Shown in pieces: positions 16,650-27,082 of a stretch of DNA of 64,000 nt; the stretch's first letter is position 1, and each line of letters starts with the position of its first letter. Position numbers and translations under genes: made by a program. The DNA comes from Opitutus sp. GAS368 (GTDB taxonomy: Bacteria; Verrucomicrobiota; Verrucomicrobiia; Opitutales; Opitutaceae), in the NCBI GenBank assembly GCA_945903545.1, contig CAMDOO010000003.1:1-64000 (forward strand), read 5' to 3'. The notes beneath the pieces are model-generated. The model was given only the letters and a program-made list of their open reading frames with translations. It was not told the origin of the DNA and searched no databases.

Positions 16650-16985
16650 GGGGGGAAAATGAGTGGCGGGAATCGGCTCGATTGCAACCGCGGGAGGAAT
16701 TCGGAAGGGGGGACGCTGATCTTCGCTGATCAACGCTAATAGAGGCAGGCAACCCAGGGTAAGGGCTGATGTGCCGTGCGAGGAGCCCAAGGGGTGGAGT
16801 CAGACGTGATCAGCCGGATTATTTGCCCCAGAGCCACAGAGCCCAAGCCTCGGGGGTTTTCGATTCCCAGGATCCGGCAACCCAACCCACGAGGCTTGGG
16901 CTCGGTGAGCTCTGTGCCTCTGGGGCAAAAACCGGTTCGCTATCCGAGAACGAGAAAGAGCAGGAGAACGAGAACGATTCCCGGA
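16650..16985. repeat. gap with CACAGAG-type inverted repeat (16811-16935)
   Basis: The 336-base gap contains no gene. 16811-16935 is an imperfect palindrome: TTTGCCCCAGAGCCACAGAG and, on the far side, CTCTGTGCCTCTGGGGCAAA, with inner arms GAGCCCAAGCCTC/GAGGCTTGGGCTC. 16710-16745 has a short GCTGATCTTCGCTGATCAACG tract of another repeat style. Nothing else is recognised. Confidence 0.75.
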
Positions 16986-17315
16986 TTACGGCAGGAACGA
17001 GCAGATGTATTCGCAGATGTCACCGGCGACCTCGATCGTGAAGCCGTTCTTGGCGGGGACGTCGAAGAAAGTCCCGGCCGCGTAGGACGCGACGGTCGTC
17101 TGGCCGTCAAGGGTCACCTTGCAGGCGCCGGCGGTGATCTCCATGCGCTCGGCGTCGTCGGTGCCGAAGTGGTAGCTGCCCGCGTAGATGAGACCGAGGG
17201 TCTTCTTCGCGCCGCCGGGCAGGAGCAGGGTGTGGCTGACGACTTTGCCGCCGAAGTAGACGTTGGCCTTGGTGATGACGGTGACGCCGGTGAACTGGGT
17301 GGGGAGGGAGGACAT
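16986..17315 (-). CDS. ppnP: pyrimidine/purine nucleoside phosphorylase PpnP
   Basis: 109-residue single-domain cupin of the PpnP (YaiE, DUF1255) family, which splits nucleosides with phosphate to base and sugar-1-phosphate. Family stretches: ANVYFGGKVVSHTLL, KTLGLIYAGSYHFGT, ERMEITAGACKVTLDGQ, AGTFFDVPAKNGFTIEV, and YICSFLP at the end. Length is slightly above E. coli PpnP (94). Stand-alone. Confidence 0.92.
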   Translation of the reverse strand: MSSLPTQFTGVTVITKANVYFGGKVVSHTLLLPGGAKKTLGLIYAGSYHFGTDDAERMEITAGACKVTLDGQTTVASYAAGTFFDVPAKNGFTIEVAGDICEYICSFLP

Positions 17316-17418
17316 GGGACGAAGTGGGAGATGGAAGATGGGAGATCGGAGATGGGGCCAGCCTGCGCCGAGCCTACGGCTGGTTCGTCCTGACGCCAGG
17401 CGTCAGGCGAAGCGGAGG

Positions 17419-18402
17419 TCAGGGAATCTTGATGACGCGGCCGATGACCAGGCTGCGGTCGTCCTTGAGCACGTCGCGGTTGGCATTGAGGATGTCGGTC
17501 CAGCGCGAGGCGGTGCCGTAGTAGCGGAGCGAGATGCCCGAGAGCGTGTCGCCCGACGCGACGGTGTGCGTGCGGGTGGCGGCGGCGGCGGGCGCCGGCA
17601 CGGGCTGGCCGGCCGGGACGGCGCCGGGGCGGGTGGGATTGGCGGCGCTGCGCAGCTGGCTGACATCGGCCTCGAGGCGCGCGGTCGGCACCGGGGTGGA
17701 CGCGTTGAGGGCGGTCTGCAGGCTGGAGGTGGAAAGGTCGCGGGCCTCGCCGGCCGAGGAGGAGCGGGCGCCGGAGAGGGTGGCGATGCGGTCGTTGGCG
17801 ACGGTGAGCTGGGAGCGCAGCGATTCCGAGGCCTGCTCGGCGCGGTTGCGGGACTCGCGCTGGGCGATGAGTTCGACGTTGAGATTGGCGAGCGCGGCCT
17901 GGGCCTGCTGGTTCTGCGTGGTGAGATCGCGGACCTTGGTGGAGAGGGAGGCGTTTTCCAGCTGCACCTTGTCGACCTGGGTGCGGAGCTTGGCGGTCTC
18001 GTCCTGGAGCGACGTGTAGGCGCGCAGGGAGGTGGCGAGGCGCTCCTCGGTCTCGCGCAGCTTGGCGTTGGTGTCGCCCGCGGTCGCGGGACTGCTGGCC
18101 CGCTCGGCCTGCAGGCGCTCGTAGCTGAGGCGGAGCGCGGCGAGCTGCTTGGTGGTATCGTTCAGGCGGCTGACCAGGTTGTCGGACGTGGCCCCGATGG
18201 GTACGGGGGTCTCGATTATGGCCCGCAGGGTGGCGCCTTCCTTGTGGGCGAGGGAGAGCTGTTGCTCCAGGAGTTCCTTCTCCGAGCGCAACGCGCTGTT
18301 CTCATCCTTCAGGCTGGCCGGCCCGAGGTGGACATAACTGCAGCCGGAGGCGGCGAACAGGAGGAGCCCGGCGAGGGCGGGGCGGAAGCTCGGGGAACGC
18401 AT
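17419..18402 (-). CDS. coiled-coil lipoprotein with C-terminal LysM domain
   Basis: 327-residue protein. Lipoprotein signal (LAGLLLFAASGC), then a long coiled coil (about residues 30-220, rich in Leu/Glu/Gln/Ala: KDENSALRSEKELLEQQL), an Ala/Pro linker, and one LysM domain at the end (THTVASGDTLSGISLRYYGT and on to IGRVIKIP). LysM binds peptidoglycan, so it probably spans from membrane to wall. A smaller paralogue of its tail lies just upstream at 18537-18953 in the same direction. Confidence 0.85.
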   Translation of the reverse strand: MRSPSFRPALAGLLLFAASGCSYVHLGPASLKDENSALRSEKELLEQQLSLAHKEGATLRAIIETPVPIGATSDNLVSRLNDTTKQLAALRLSYERLQAERASSPATAGDTNAKLRETEERLATSLRAYTSLQDETAKLRTQVDKVQLENASLSTKVRDLTTQNQQAQAALANLNVELIAQRESRNRAEQASESLRSQLTVANDRIATLSGARSSSAGEARDLSTSSLQTALNASTPVPTARLEADVSQLRSAANPTRPGAVPAGQPVPAPAAAATRTHTVASGDTLSGISLRYYGTASRWTDILNANRDVLKDDRSLVIGRVIKIP

Positions 18403-18464
18403 GGGGCAGGGAGCAAGAGGGCAAAACCGCGGGGTGGCAATGCTGGGGACATCGGCAGATCTTC

Positions 18465-18530
18465 CCCGGGTAGAGGTCTACCCGGGCTACAAACCTTAAG
18501 ATGTGATTTAGCCCGGCAGACCTCTGCCGG
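18465..18530. repeat. paired short palindromes between two LysM genes
   Basis: CCCGGGTAGA-GG-TCTACCCGGG (18465-18486) and CCGGCAGA-CC-TCTGCCGG (18513-18530) are two perfect hairpins built alike, 26 bases apart, in the 134-base gap between the LysM genes. Unknown role; possible transcript-end structures. Confidence 0.8.
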
Positions 18531-18536
18531 ATGACT

Positions 18537-18953
18537 TCACGGGATCCGCAGGGTGCGGCCGGCGACCAGGGAGGTGGAGCCGCGGAGCACATCGCTGTTG
18601 GCGGCGAGGATCTCCTGCCAGCGGGACGGCGTGCCATAGTAACGCTGCGAGATGCTGGAGAGGGTGCCTTCCTCGTACTGTTCCGAGGTCAGGTTGCCGA
18701 TGAGATTGTCAAGCTGGCGGCCGCCGGTGCCGTTCTCGGTGGCGAAGGAAAGCCACACGAAGGCCTCGATGGGGTCGGCGGCGATCCCGCGGCCCTCGGC
18801 GTAGGCGATGCCGAGGTTGAATTGTGCGATCACATTGCCGCGCTCCGCTTGGAAGCGGGCGGTGCCGGGATCAATGGTGGCCTCCCCGGCCTGGAGCGGG
18901 GTGGCCGCCAGGGCCGCGGCGAGGGCGAGCCATGTCAGGTGCCTTGTGATCAT
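18537..18953 (-). CDS. secreted protein with Sel1-like repeat and degenerate LysM end
   Basis: 138-residue protein. Signal peptide (LTWLALAAALAATPLQAGEA), then a Sel1-type segment (QAERGNVIAQFNLGIAYAEGRGI..IEAFVWLSFATENGTG), then a LysM-like tail (EGTLSSISQRYYGTPSRWQE..LRGSTSLVAGRTLRIP). The tail aligns with that of the next LysM protein but lacks the usual first strand (xYxVxxGDTL). ATG 18953 begins the signal peptide. Likely envelope protein of unknown function. Confidence 0.75.
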   Translation of the reverse strand: MITRHLTWLALAAALAATPLQAGEATIDPGTARFQAERGNVIAQFNLGIAYAEGRGIAADPIEAFVWLSFATENGTGGRQLDNLIGNLTSEQYEEGTLSSISQRYYGTPSRWQEILAANSDVLRGSTSLVAGRTLRIP

Positions 18954-19025
18954 CGCAGGCGCCAAGGCTAGGCAGGCTTTTTCCGGACACACAATCCGCG
19001 AAACGCGGGTCGTGGCCGGCGGTTG

Positions 19026-20525
<1,500 letters not shown>

Positions 20526-20630
20526 GGGGCGACGAAATGCATCCGCTTCGTTACAGGCAAGCCCGCCCGGGGACCGCATGGGTGAAACCTTCTGGCCACG
20601 GTCCTGTCTCCCGGTTATCCTTCCTTTGCC

Positions 20631-21269
20631 ATGAAAACACTCTTCTCCCTCGGCCTGCTCGCGTTTTTCGGCTCGGTATCCGTCCAGGCGCAGATCTTCC
20701 GTCCCGAGGCGATTCACGGCGCCGCGGTCGGCGCCATCGCCGGCGCGATCATCGGCAACAACAGCGGCAGCCTCGGCCACGACGGCCTGCGCGGCGCGGC
20801 CTGGGGGGCCGGGATCGGCCTGATCACCGGCCAGATCGCCGGCGACGTCCGGGCCGAGCGCGACTGGCGCGGCACCCAGGTGCCGCCGTACCGCAGCCAT
20901 GGCGGCCGTTATTCCCGCGGCCCGGTTTATGGCGTGGATCGCGGCCCGCTGGCCTGGGAGCAGCCCATGACGCGGGGCGACGGCCTGGTCCTCGGTGCCA
21001 TCGCCGGGGCGGTCATCGGCAACAACAGCGGGATCTTTGGTCACCGTGGCGATCGCGGTGCGGCTTGGGGGGCGGGGATTGGCTACATCCTCGGCGCCAT
21101 CTCCCAGGATAACGCCCGGGTCCGCGCGGTCCCGCCCCCGGTCCGGGTGATCGAGGTGCCGGCCGCGGCCGCCCCGGTCCCGCCGCAGCAAATCACGATC
21201 ATCAACAATTACTACAACCCGCCGGCCACCGCGATGACCCCGGCCAACCAGCTTTTCGGCCGCAACTGA
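20631..21269 (+). CDS. secreted double glycine-zipper protein
   Basis: 212-residue exported protein (signal [21 protein letters not shown]). It carries two copies of a glycine-zipper unit: [39 protein letters not shown] and, about 85 residues later, [35 protein letters not shown]. The C-terminus is Pro/Asn-rich ([10 protein letters not shown]). Glycine-zipper proteins usually insert in or stabilise the envelope. It is the first of five rightward genes encoding exported proteins. Confidence 0.75.
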   Translation: MKTLFSLGLLAFFGSVSVQAQIFRPEAIHGAAVGAIAGAIIGNNSGSLGHDGLRGAAWGAGIGLITGQIAGDVRAERDWRGTQVPPYRSHGGRYSRGPVYGVDRGPLAWEQPMTRGDGLVLGAIAGAVIGNNSGIFGHRGDRGAAWGAGIGYILGAISQDNARVRAVPPPVRVIEVPAAAAPVPPQQITIINNYYNPPATAMTPANQLFGRN

Positions 21270-21296
21270 GGCCGATCCTCCCGCGTCACCTTTCCC

Positions 21297-21932
21297 ATGA
21301 AACCAGCCCTCCGTCTCGTCTCCCTCTCGAGTCTCGCCCTCGCGGCCGCGCTCTTCCCCGGCTGCGCCACGAGCTCCGGCGTCAGGAATCCGTCCGGCAC
21401 GGCCGTCCGCGAGCTCCGGCCCGATGAGGCCGGCACCGTGCGCACGACCGGGGTCGAGTCGCAGGACCTGGTTGCCGTGACCGACAAGATGGCGCGCAGC
21501 ATCCTTGCGATCCCGCAGATCGCCCGCGCCCAGGTGGCGCCGCGCATCGTGCTTGAGCCGGTGGTGAACGACACGCGCTTCCCGATCAACAACGACATCT
21601 TCCTCACCCGGATCCGGGTGCAGCTGAACTCCAAGGCCGCGGGCCGGCTCAGCTTCCTCGACCGCGAGATGATGAAGACGCTGGAGCGCGAGCGCGACCT
21701 GAAGCGCAGCGGCCAGGTCACCGCGAGCGCCGACCCGAACGTGGTCGAGTTCCGCGGTGCGGATTATTTCCTGACCGGCAAGCTCTCGGGGCTCAGCCAG
21801 CGCACCGGCGGCGGCACGAGCGACTACATCCTCTACGCCTTCCGGCTGACCGACGCGCGCACGAGCGAGATCGTCTGGGAGGACGCGGCGGAGATCAAGA
21901 AAGAGGGCGTGGCCGACGCCGCCTACCGTTGA
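21297..21932 (+). CDS. LpoB-like lipoprotein (penicillin-binding protein activator family)
   Basis: 211-residue lipoprotein ([16 protein letters not shown]). The body matches the LpoB/YcfM family: [46 protein letters not shown], and the late [20 protein letters not shown] and [14 protein letters not shown]. In E. coli, LpoB is an outer-membrane lipoprotein that activates PBP1b. It is followed by COG3014- and YcfL-like lipoprotein genes, the grouping known from gammaproteobacteria. Whether the partner here is a PBP is inference. Confidence 0.82.
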   Translation: MKPALRLVSLSSLALAAALFPGCATSSGVRNPSGTAVRELRPDEAGTVRTTGVESQDLVAVTDKMARSILAIPQIARAQVAPRIVLEPVVNDTRFPINNDIFLTRIRVQLNSKAAGRLSFLDREMMKTLERERDLKRSGQVTASADPNVVEFRGADYFLTGKLSGLSQRTGGGTSDYILYAFRLTDARTSEIVWEDAAEIKKEGVADAAYR

Positions 21933-21966
21933 GCGCCGGCGCCGCGCCGCCGGCGTCCCGCCGATC

Positions 21967-23382
21967 ATGACGTCCGACCGTCCGACCTTTGCCGGGTGGG
22001 TCAGCCGCGCCGCCCTCGGGGCCGGGCTCCTGCTGGGTGCGGGCTGCGCCACGCTGGAGGACGAGTACCCCGTCCGCTTCACGGGCGACCCCGTCCAGGA
22101 TGCGCGGCCGCGCGACAAGGTGCTCGTCGAGTATCGCGAGGCCCTCGCGGCGCTGCGCACGGGAAAATATCCGGAGGCGAAGTTGTACCTCGATGACGCG
22201 ATCCGGCGCATCGGCGGGCTCCTGAGCGGGCCCGACGACGCGGCGGCCAAGGCGCGCGGGCTTTTCGCCGCCGAGGGCACCAAGACCTACATCGGTGAAC
22301 CTTACGAGCGGGCGATGGCCTATTACTACCGCGGGCTGCTCTATTGGCGCGACGGCGAGGTCGACAACGCGCGCGCCTGCTTCCGCTCGGCGCAGCTGGC
22401 CGACAGCGAGGCCGAGGGGGCCGAGCACCGCGCGGACTTCGTGCTCCTCGACTACCTCGACGGATTGGCCTCGGCCAAGCTGGGGGGCGACGGTGCCGGG
22501 GCGCTGGCCCGGGCGGCGGCGCACTCGCAGCGGGAGCTGCCGCCGTACGATGTGCGGGCGAATGTGATCTTCTTCACGGAGTTCGGCAGCGGCCCGCGGA
22601 AATACGCCGGCGGCGACTTCGGCGAGCAGCTGCGCATTCGCACCACGGATTCGAAGGTGCGCTCGGCGAAACTCACGGTGGCGGCGCAGGAGGTGCGCTT
22701 CCTGCCGTGGGACGACCTGAATTTCCAGGCCACGACGCGCGGCGGCCGCGTGATGGACCATGTGCTGGGCCGCAAGGCGGTCTTCAAGGGCGGCGCCGAT
22801 GCGGTGGGGGACGTCGCGCTCGTCGGGGCGGTGATCGCCGCGCAGAATATCTACAAGCCGGTGGAGAAAAAGCCCGAGCCCAAGGCCGAGAAGAAACCGG
22901 AAACCAGGGCCGAGACCAAACCCGAACCTGTCCAGGACCGGAAGGCGGAGCCGCCGGCGCCATCCCGCCGTCTCGGCCGGATCGAGGCGATCGAGGCGGA
23001 GCGCCGCGCGGCGGCCGAGCAGGAAAAGCAGCAGGCGGCCGAGGCGAAGAAAAGGAAGCCCGACGAGACCAAGGCGGCCAAGCCCGAGTATGAGAAGGAC
23101 GAGGATGCGGCCAACCTCGCGCTGGCCCTCGGGGCGATCGGGATCTTTGCCAAGGCGATCTCCGTGGCCACGACGCCCGAGGCCGACACGCGCACGTGGG
23201 ACACCCTCCCGCAGTTCCTCAGCACCGGCACGGCGGCCCTGCCGGCCGGCGAGCATGAGGCGATCCTCGAGTTCTTCGACGCGGGCGAGCGCCGGATCGA
23301 TGCCCTCACCCGTAAACTGACTGTTACCGTGGCGGAGCCGAACCGTGACACGGTCGTATTTCTGAGCGAACATCCGCGCTGA
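21967..23382 (+). CDS. COG3014-like lipoprotein
   Basis: 471-residue lipoprotein ([15 protein letters not shown]). The N-terminal two thirds are helical and TPR-like ([54 protein letters not shown]). A strongly charged Lys/Glu/Pro segment near residues 295-380 is inserted ([20 protein letters not shown]), then a compact end ([20 protein letters not shown]). It resembles the COG3014 family that travels with LpoB and YcfL genes. Specific function unknown; probably periplasmic side of the outer membrane. Confidence 0.7.
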   Translation: MTSDRPTFAGWVSRAALGAGLLLGAGCATLEDEYPVRFTGDPVQDARPRDKVLVEYREALAALRTGKYPEAKLYLDDAIRRIGGLLSGPDDAAAKARGLFAAEGTKTYIGEPYERAMAYYYRGLLYWRDGEVDNARACFRSAQLADSEAEGAEHRADFVLLDYLDGLASAKLGGDGAGALARAAAHSQRELPPYDVRANVIFFTEFGSGPRKYAGGDFGEQLRIRTTDSKVRSAKLTVAAQEVRFLPWDDLNFQATTRGGRVMDHVLGRKAVFKGGADAVGDVALVGAVIAAQNIYKPVEKKPEPKAEKKPETRAETKPEPVQDRKAEPPAPSRRLGRIEAIEAERRAAAEQEKQQAAEAKKRKPDETKAAKPEYEKDEDAANLALALGAIGIFAKAISVATTPEADTRTWDTLPQFLSTGTAALPAGEHEAILEFFDAGERRIDALTRKLTVTVAEPNRDTVVFLSEHPR

Positions 23383-23405
23383 ATCGCAGTCCCAATTTCC
23401 ACGCC

Positions 23406-23822
23406 ATGAAAAACCCACTCCCCGCCATCCTTGCCGCCGCCGCCCTTGCCGCCCTGGCGGGCTGCGCCTCCGGGTCCGGCCCGTACGCGCCCCAGGACAC
23501 GAACAAGTACACGCTCGAGAACACCGAGTTCTTCGTGACCATGGACAAGGCCACGCAGACGTCGGTGACCTGCACGGGCCTGCAGGCCAACCAGCTGCCC
23601 GACGGCCGGCTTGAGGTGGTGGCCAACGTGAAGAACCGCGAGGGGCGACGCATCCAGGTCCAGATCAGCTGCGTCTTCAAGGACGAGCAGGGGGTATCGA
23701 CCGGCGACGAGACGCCCTTCCAGAACCTCGTCCTCGGCGAGAACGCGACCGAGGCGGTGCGATTCACCGCGATGAACACGCAGGCCAAGAAGTACACGGT
23801 CCGCGTCCGCCAGTTCCGCTGA
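23406..23822 (+). CDS. YcfL-like (DUF1425) lipoprotein
   Basis: 138-residue lipoprotein (LAALAGCASGSG). The rest is a small beta-sandwich as in YcfL: LEVVANVKNREGRRIQVQIS, CVFKDEQGVSTGDETPFQNL, TEAVRFTAMNTQAKKYTVRV. It lies 23 bases after the COG3014-like gene. In E. coli ycfL is directly beside lpoB, so the triad is conserved here in a distant lineage. Confidence 0.8.
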   Translation: MKNPLPAILAAAALAALAGCASGSGPYAPQDTNKYTLENTEFFVTMDKATQTSVTCTGLQANQLPDGRLEVVANVKNREGRRIQVQISCVFKDEQGVSTGDETPFQNLVLGENATEAVRFTAMNTQAKKYTVRVRQFR

Positions 23823-23857
23823 GCCATCCCTCCGTTTTTCCGACCGCGACCCCGACC

Positions 23858-24715
23858 ATGAAAACCATTCTCCTTTTCCGCGGACTGCTTCTTTCCAGCC
23901 CGATCCTGCTGGCCGGCCTCCACGCCGCCGCGGTGATCGAGACGCCGCCGCCCCAGATCCCGGGCCGGCCGCTCCCGGAGGCCCCGGCGCGCCTCGTCGA
24001 GAACCAGCGCCTCTACGGCGCCGAGTCCGACAGCCGTCCGCTCGTCACCCCCGAGGCAGCCAAGCGACTCGTGGACCGTTTTCGCGCCGCCTTCAGCGCC
24101 CCGACCTCCCCGCGGATCGTGCTCTACGTGAACCGCGAGCTGGTCGGCGACAGCGCGGCGTTGAAACTCACCGGCCACACCGAGAGCTACACGCAGACGG
24201 AAAAGGCCGGGGTCGACACCTCGCTCAAGACCCGCGGGGCGAACACCTATGAAGTGAAGAATGACCCCGCGCCCTCGCTCGCCGACCGCCAGACGGTGCG
24301 CGAGATCGAGCGGCTGTTCGGCCGCGTGTTCCGCAATGCCGATACCCGCCTCGCCGACCAGGCCGTCGCGGTGGCGTTGCTCCCCGAAGAACCCGGCCGC
24401 CGGCTCGTGGGCGACCAGGCCGCGAAGGATCGCGCGGCGCTGGCCAAGGTGGCGGACATCGCGATCGAGGTGCTGATCACCAGCCGCACGCTTTCCGTGA
24501 CGATGATTTCCGGGGACCAACTGATCCCGGTGCCCGATATCCAGGTCACCGCGATCCGGCTGAAGGATGCGGCGATCGTCGGCCAGGCCAGCGCATCCGA
24601 CGTGCTCGGCCAGGGCGCCGAGGCGGGCCGCAAGGCGCGCCAGTACGACGTGCAGGAGATCACCGAGGCCACCGCGCTCGCGCTGATGGAGGACATGCTG
24701 ATCGGTGCGAAGTGA
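23858..24715 (+). CDS. exported protein of unknown function in the LpoB-like operon
   Basis: 285-residue exported protein (signal LLFRGLLLSSPILLAGLHAAA). No family recognised. Features: an early Pro-rich stretch (IETPPPQIPGRPLPEAP), a segment SPRIVLYVNRELVGDSAALK, and a late mixed domain (IAIEVLITSRTLSVTMISGD..PVPDIQVTAIRLKDAAIVGQ) whose IxVTAIRLxDAxIVGQ strand resembles the end of LpoB/CsgG-like domains. 35 bases after the YcfL-like gene, hence probably the last gene of this operon. Confidence 0.6.
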   Translation: MKTILLFRGLLLSSPILLAGLHAAAVIETPPPQIPGRPLPEAPARLVENQRLYGAESDSRPLVTPEAAKRLVDRFRAAFSAPTSPRIVLYVNRELVGDSAALKLTGHTESYTQTEKAGVDTSLKTRGANTYEVKNDPAPSLADRQTVREIERLFGRVFRNADTRLADQAVAVALLPEEPGRRLVGDQAAKDRAALAKVADIAIEVLITSRTLSVTMISGDQLIPVPDIQVTAIRLKDAAIVGQASASDVLGQGAEAGRKARQYDVQEITEATALALMEDMLIGAK

Positions 24716-24745
24716 AGGGAGCGCGGGCAGCCGTCCCGAACTTTC

Positions 24746-25171
24746 TCACTTCACCTGCACTGGCCCGCCGTTGGGGCCGAAGGTCACGCCTTGCGTCGCC
24801 TCCTCGATCTCCTTGAGCGCGGCCTCGATCGCGGCTTTTTCCGCGGCGTCGTCCTTCACCACGGCTTTGCCGCTGGAGAAGTCCAAGGTCTTCTGGTCCT
24901 GAATGGCCACGACCCCGGGCGCGAGCGGCCGGCGCGGCTCGCTGGCCGGCGTGGCCGCGGCTGAAACGCGGGCGGGCGGGGCGGCGGGCGGTGGCGGCTC
25001 GGCGGGCATGACCACGGGCGGAAGCGACCCCGTGGCCGGGGCAGTCACAACGGCCGGCGTGACCGGCGTCGGGGCCGCGGGAACAACCGGGGTCGGCGCC
25101 GCCCGCCAGAGCAGAAGCGCGGCGATGAGTGCGGCGGCGGTGACGAACCAGACAATGCTTTTCGAGGACAT
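24746..25171 (-). CDS. single-pass membrane protein, Pro/Ala-rich, unknown
   Basis: 141-residue protein. One N-terminal helix (IVWFVTAAALIAALLLWRA), then about 60 residues of Pro/Ala/Val-rich linker, and a short charged end (DDAAEKAAIEAALKEIEEAT). Its ATG overlaps the stop of the upstream transporter gene (ATGA), so the two are co-translated. No domain recognised. Confidence 0.55.
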   Translation of the reverse strand: MSSKSIVWFVTAAALIAALLLWRAAPTPVVPAAPTPVTPAVVTAPATGSLPPVVMPAEPPPPAAPPARVSAAATPASEPRRPLAPGVVAIQDQKTLDFSSGKAVVKDDAAEKAAIEAALKEIEEATQGVTFGPNGGPVQVK

Positions 25172-26037
25172 CAGCCGAGGGCGAGGGCGATGACCCCGGC
25201 GGCCATCGCGATTGCGGCGCCGACCCTGCGGGCGGTGTCGCCTTCCTTCAACACTTTTGCCCCGAGGAAGGCGCCGATCACGATGCTGACCTCGCGGGCC
25301 GGCGCCACGTAGCTGACCGGGGTGAAACTCATCGCCGTCAGCACCAGCACATAAGCCGCGGGGGAGAGTAGCGCCACGCCGAAGGCCCAGTGCCGGTCGT
25401 GGCGCCAGTGTCGCGTCACCTCGGGCCACCGCCGGACGGCGAATGGCGTGACCAGCACGAGCTGCGTGACGGCCGTGCCGGCGTCATAGAGGATCGGCGC
25501 GATCGCGAGCCCGGCGACGCCGTGCCGGTCCCAGAGCGTATAGGCGGCGATGAAGACCCCCGAGGTGATCCCGTAGCCCAGCGCGATCCGGAGGTGGGCG
25601 CGGTCTTGGTGCAGCAGCTTCGTGCCGCCCGCGACCCAGAAGACCCCGCCAATGACGAGGAAGGCTCCGGCGAGCGCGAGCGGGGTGGGGCGCTCGCCGA
25701 GCACAACGACGGCGGCGAGGGTGGAGAGCAGCGGGCCGGTGCCGCGGGCGAGGGGATAGATCAGGGAGAAGTCGCCGGTGCGGTAACTGCGCTGGAGAAA
25801 GAGCGAGTATGCGGTCTTGAGCACGCCACTGCCGAGGATCCAGCCGGCCGCGGTCCACGGGATCTCCGGCGAGTACCAGAGCACGTAGCCGGTCACGACC
25901 GGCACATAGATCACGCAGATGATCGCGCCGACCAGCCACACGAACGGCAGGCCGCCGCCCGCGCGCTTGGCGCAAAGGTTCCACGTCGCATGCAGCACGG
26001 CGGCGACGAGGATCAGGCCGAGGGCGGTGGCGTTCAT
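25171..26037 (-). CDS. EamA/DMT-superfamily transporter
   Basis: 288-residue inner-membrane protein with ten predicted helices in two EamA-type halves: LILVAAVLHATWNLCAKRAG begins half one, LRIALGYGITSGVFIAAYTL begins half two. Helix ends such as GAFLVIGGVFWVAGG and IAMAAGVIALALG are typical. Substrate unknown. ATG 26037 fits the family start; the frame is open upstream. It shares an ATGA overlap with the small membrane gene that follows. Confidence 0.85.
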   Translation of the reverse strand: MNATALGLILVAAVLHATWNLCAKRAGGGLPFVWLVGAIICVIYVPVVTGYVLWYSPEIPWTAAGWILGSGVLKTAYSLFLQRSYRTGDFSLIYPLARGTGPLLSTLAAVVVLGERPTPLALAGAFLVIGGVFWVAGGTKLLHQDRAHLRIALGYGITSGVFIAAYTLWDRHGVAGLAIAPILYDAGTAVTQLVLVTPFAVRRWPEVTRHWRHDRHWAFGVALLSPAAYVLVLTAMSFTPVSYVAPAREVSIVIGAFLGAKVLKEGDTARRVGAAIAMAAGVIALALG

Positions 26038-26265
26038 CCGCGCCCGATGAAGGGGTAAATTTCCCCGAAGAGAACCCCGTTCTGCGCGCGGGGCGCTGTT
26101 CGCTTTTTGCTTCGGGCAGCATGGAGATCCCGCAAACGCTGCGCATGCCTGACCAACATATGCGCAGCGGGCGGCGGGCCGTTCGGGCATGCTGGCCGCC
26201 GACAACCCGAATTCCACCGCGAGCTTCCGCCGCGTTCTCTCCCTCGAATCTTCAACTCCAACACC

Positions 26266-27063
26266 ATGAGCCTCTCCCACCGCTGGTCCAAACGCCTGAT
26301 CCTTGGCGCCCTTTCGCTCTGGGGCCTCGTCTTCATCTCCTGTGTCGTGGTCGGCCGCACCGCCCTCGCGCCCCCGAAGATCGCCGGCGCGACCTTTGTC
26401 GGCACCAAGGAATGCATCCAGTGCCACTCTGACCAGACCGAGCACTTCACCACCGCCAGCCATGCGCGCATCGCGATTGCGGACGCCAAGGTCGGCGCGA
26501 CGGGCTGCGAGGCCTGCCACGGCCCCGCCAGCCTGCACGTGAAGTCCGGCGGCGGACCGAACACGATCATCAATCCGCGCCGGTCCCCTGAGACCTGCTT
26601 CCAGTGCCACACCGACAAGCGCGGCCAGTTCAGCCTGCCGAACAGCCATCCCGTGATGGCGGGCAAGGTCTCCTGCGCCGACTGCCACAACCCCCACGAG
26701 GGCAACGCGGTCCCCGGCTCGGGTGCCGCCCTGGCGGACATGTCCGAGACCTGCACCAAGTGCCACACGGCCCAGAAGGGCCCGTTTGTCTTCGAGCACG
26801 CCGCCCTGCGCGAGGGCTGCACGGTCTGTCACAGCCCGCACGGTTCGGTGAACGCCAAGATGCTGGTCGCCCGTGACGCCAACCTCTGCCTGCGCTGCCA
26901 TCTCCAGGCCCCCGATGCCGGGAGCAGCGGCCAGATCAACGCCAACGCCATCCTGAGGACCGTGGAGAACCACAACACCCGTCTCATGCAGGGCACCTGC
27001 TGGAGCGCCGGATGCCATGAGGCCCCCCACGGTTCCAACGCCAGCTACCACTTCCGCAACTAA
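26266..27063 (+). CDS. multiheme c-type cytochrome (seven CxxCH plus one CX4CH)
   Basis: 265-residue exported cytochrome. A signal/anchor helix (LILGALSLWGLVFISCVVVG) is followed by heme motifs CIQCH (50), CEACH (81), CFQCH (111), CADCH (137), CTKCH (163), CTVCH (185), CLRCH (208) and a wider CWSAGCH (245). This is the layout of DmsE/MtrA-like cytochromes that carry electrons through or to the outer membrane, though those usually have ten hemes. The next gene encodes an MtrB/PioB-like barrel, the expected partner. ATG 26266 is chosen just before the helix. Confidence 0.88.
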   Translation: MSLSHRWSKRLILGALSLWGLVFISCVVVGRTALAPPKIAGATFVGTKECIQCHSDQTEHFTTASHARIAIADAKVGATGCEACHGPASLHVKSGGGPNTIINPRRSPETCFQCHTDKRGQFSLPNSHPVMAGKVSCADCHNPHEGNAVPGSGAALADMSETCTKCHTAQKGPFVFEHAALREGCTVCHSPHGSVNAKMLVARDANLCLRCHLQAPDAGSSGQINANAILRTVENHNTRLMQGTCWSAGCHEAPHGSNASYHFRN

Positions 27064-27082
27064 CCCCCAACCACTGGCTACC

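Noticed and set aside
20526-22283. Upstream extension of the glpK frame to 1085 codons
   Set aside because: Only the part from [11 protein letters not shown] is kinase-like; the extension is antisense to the lipoprotein genes.
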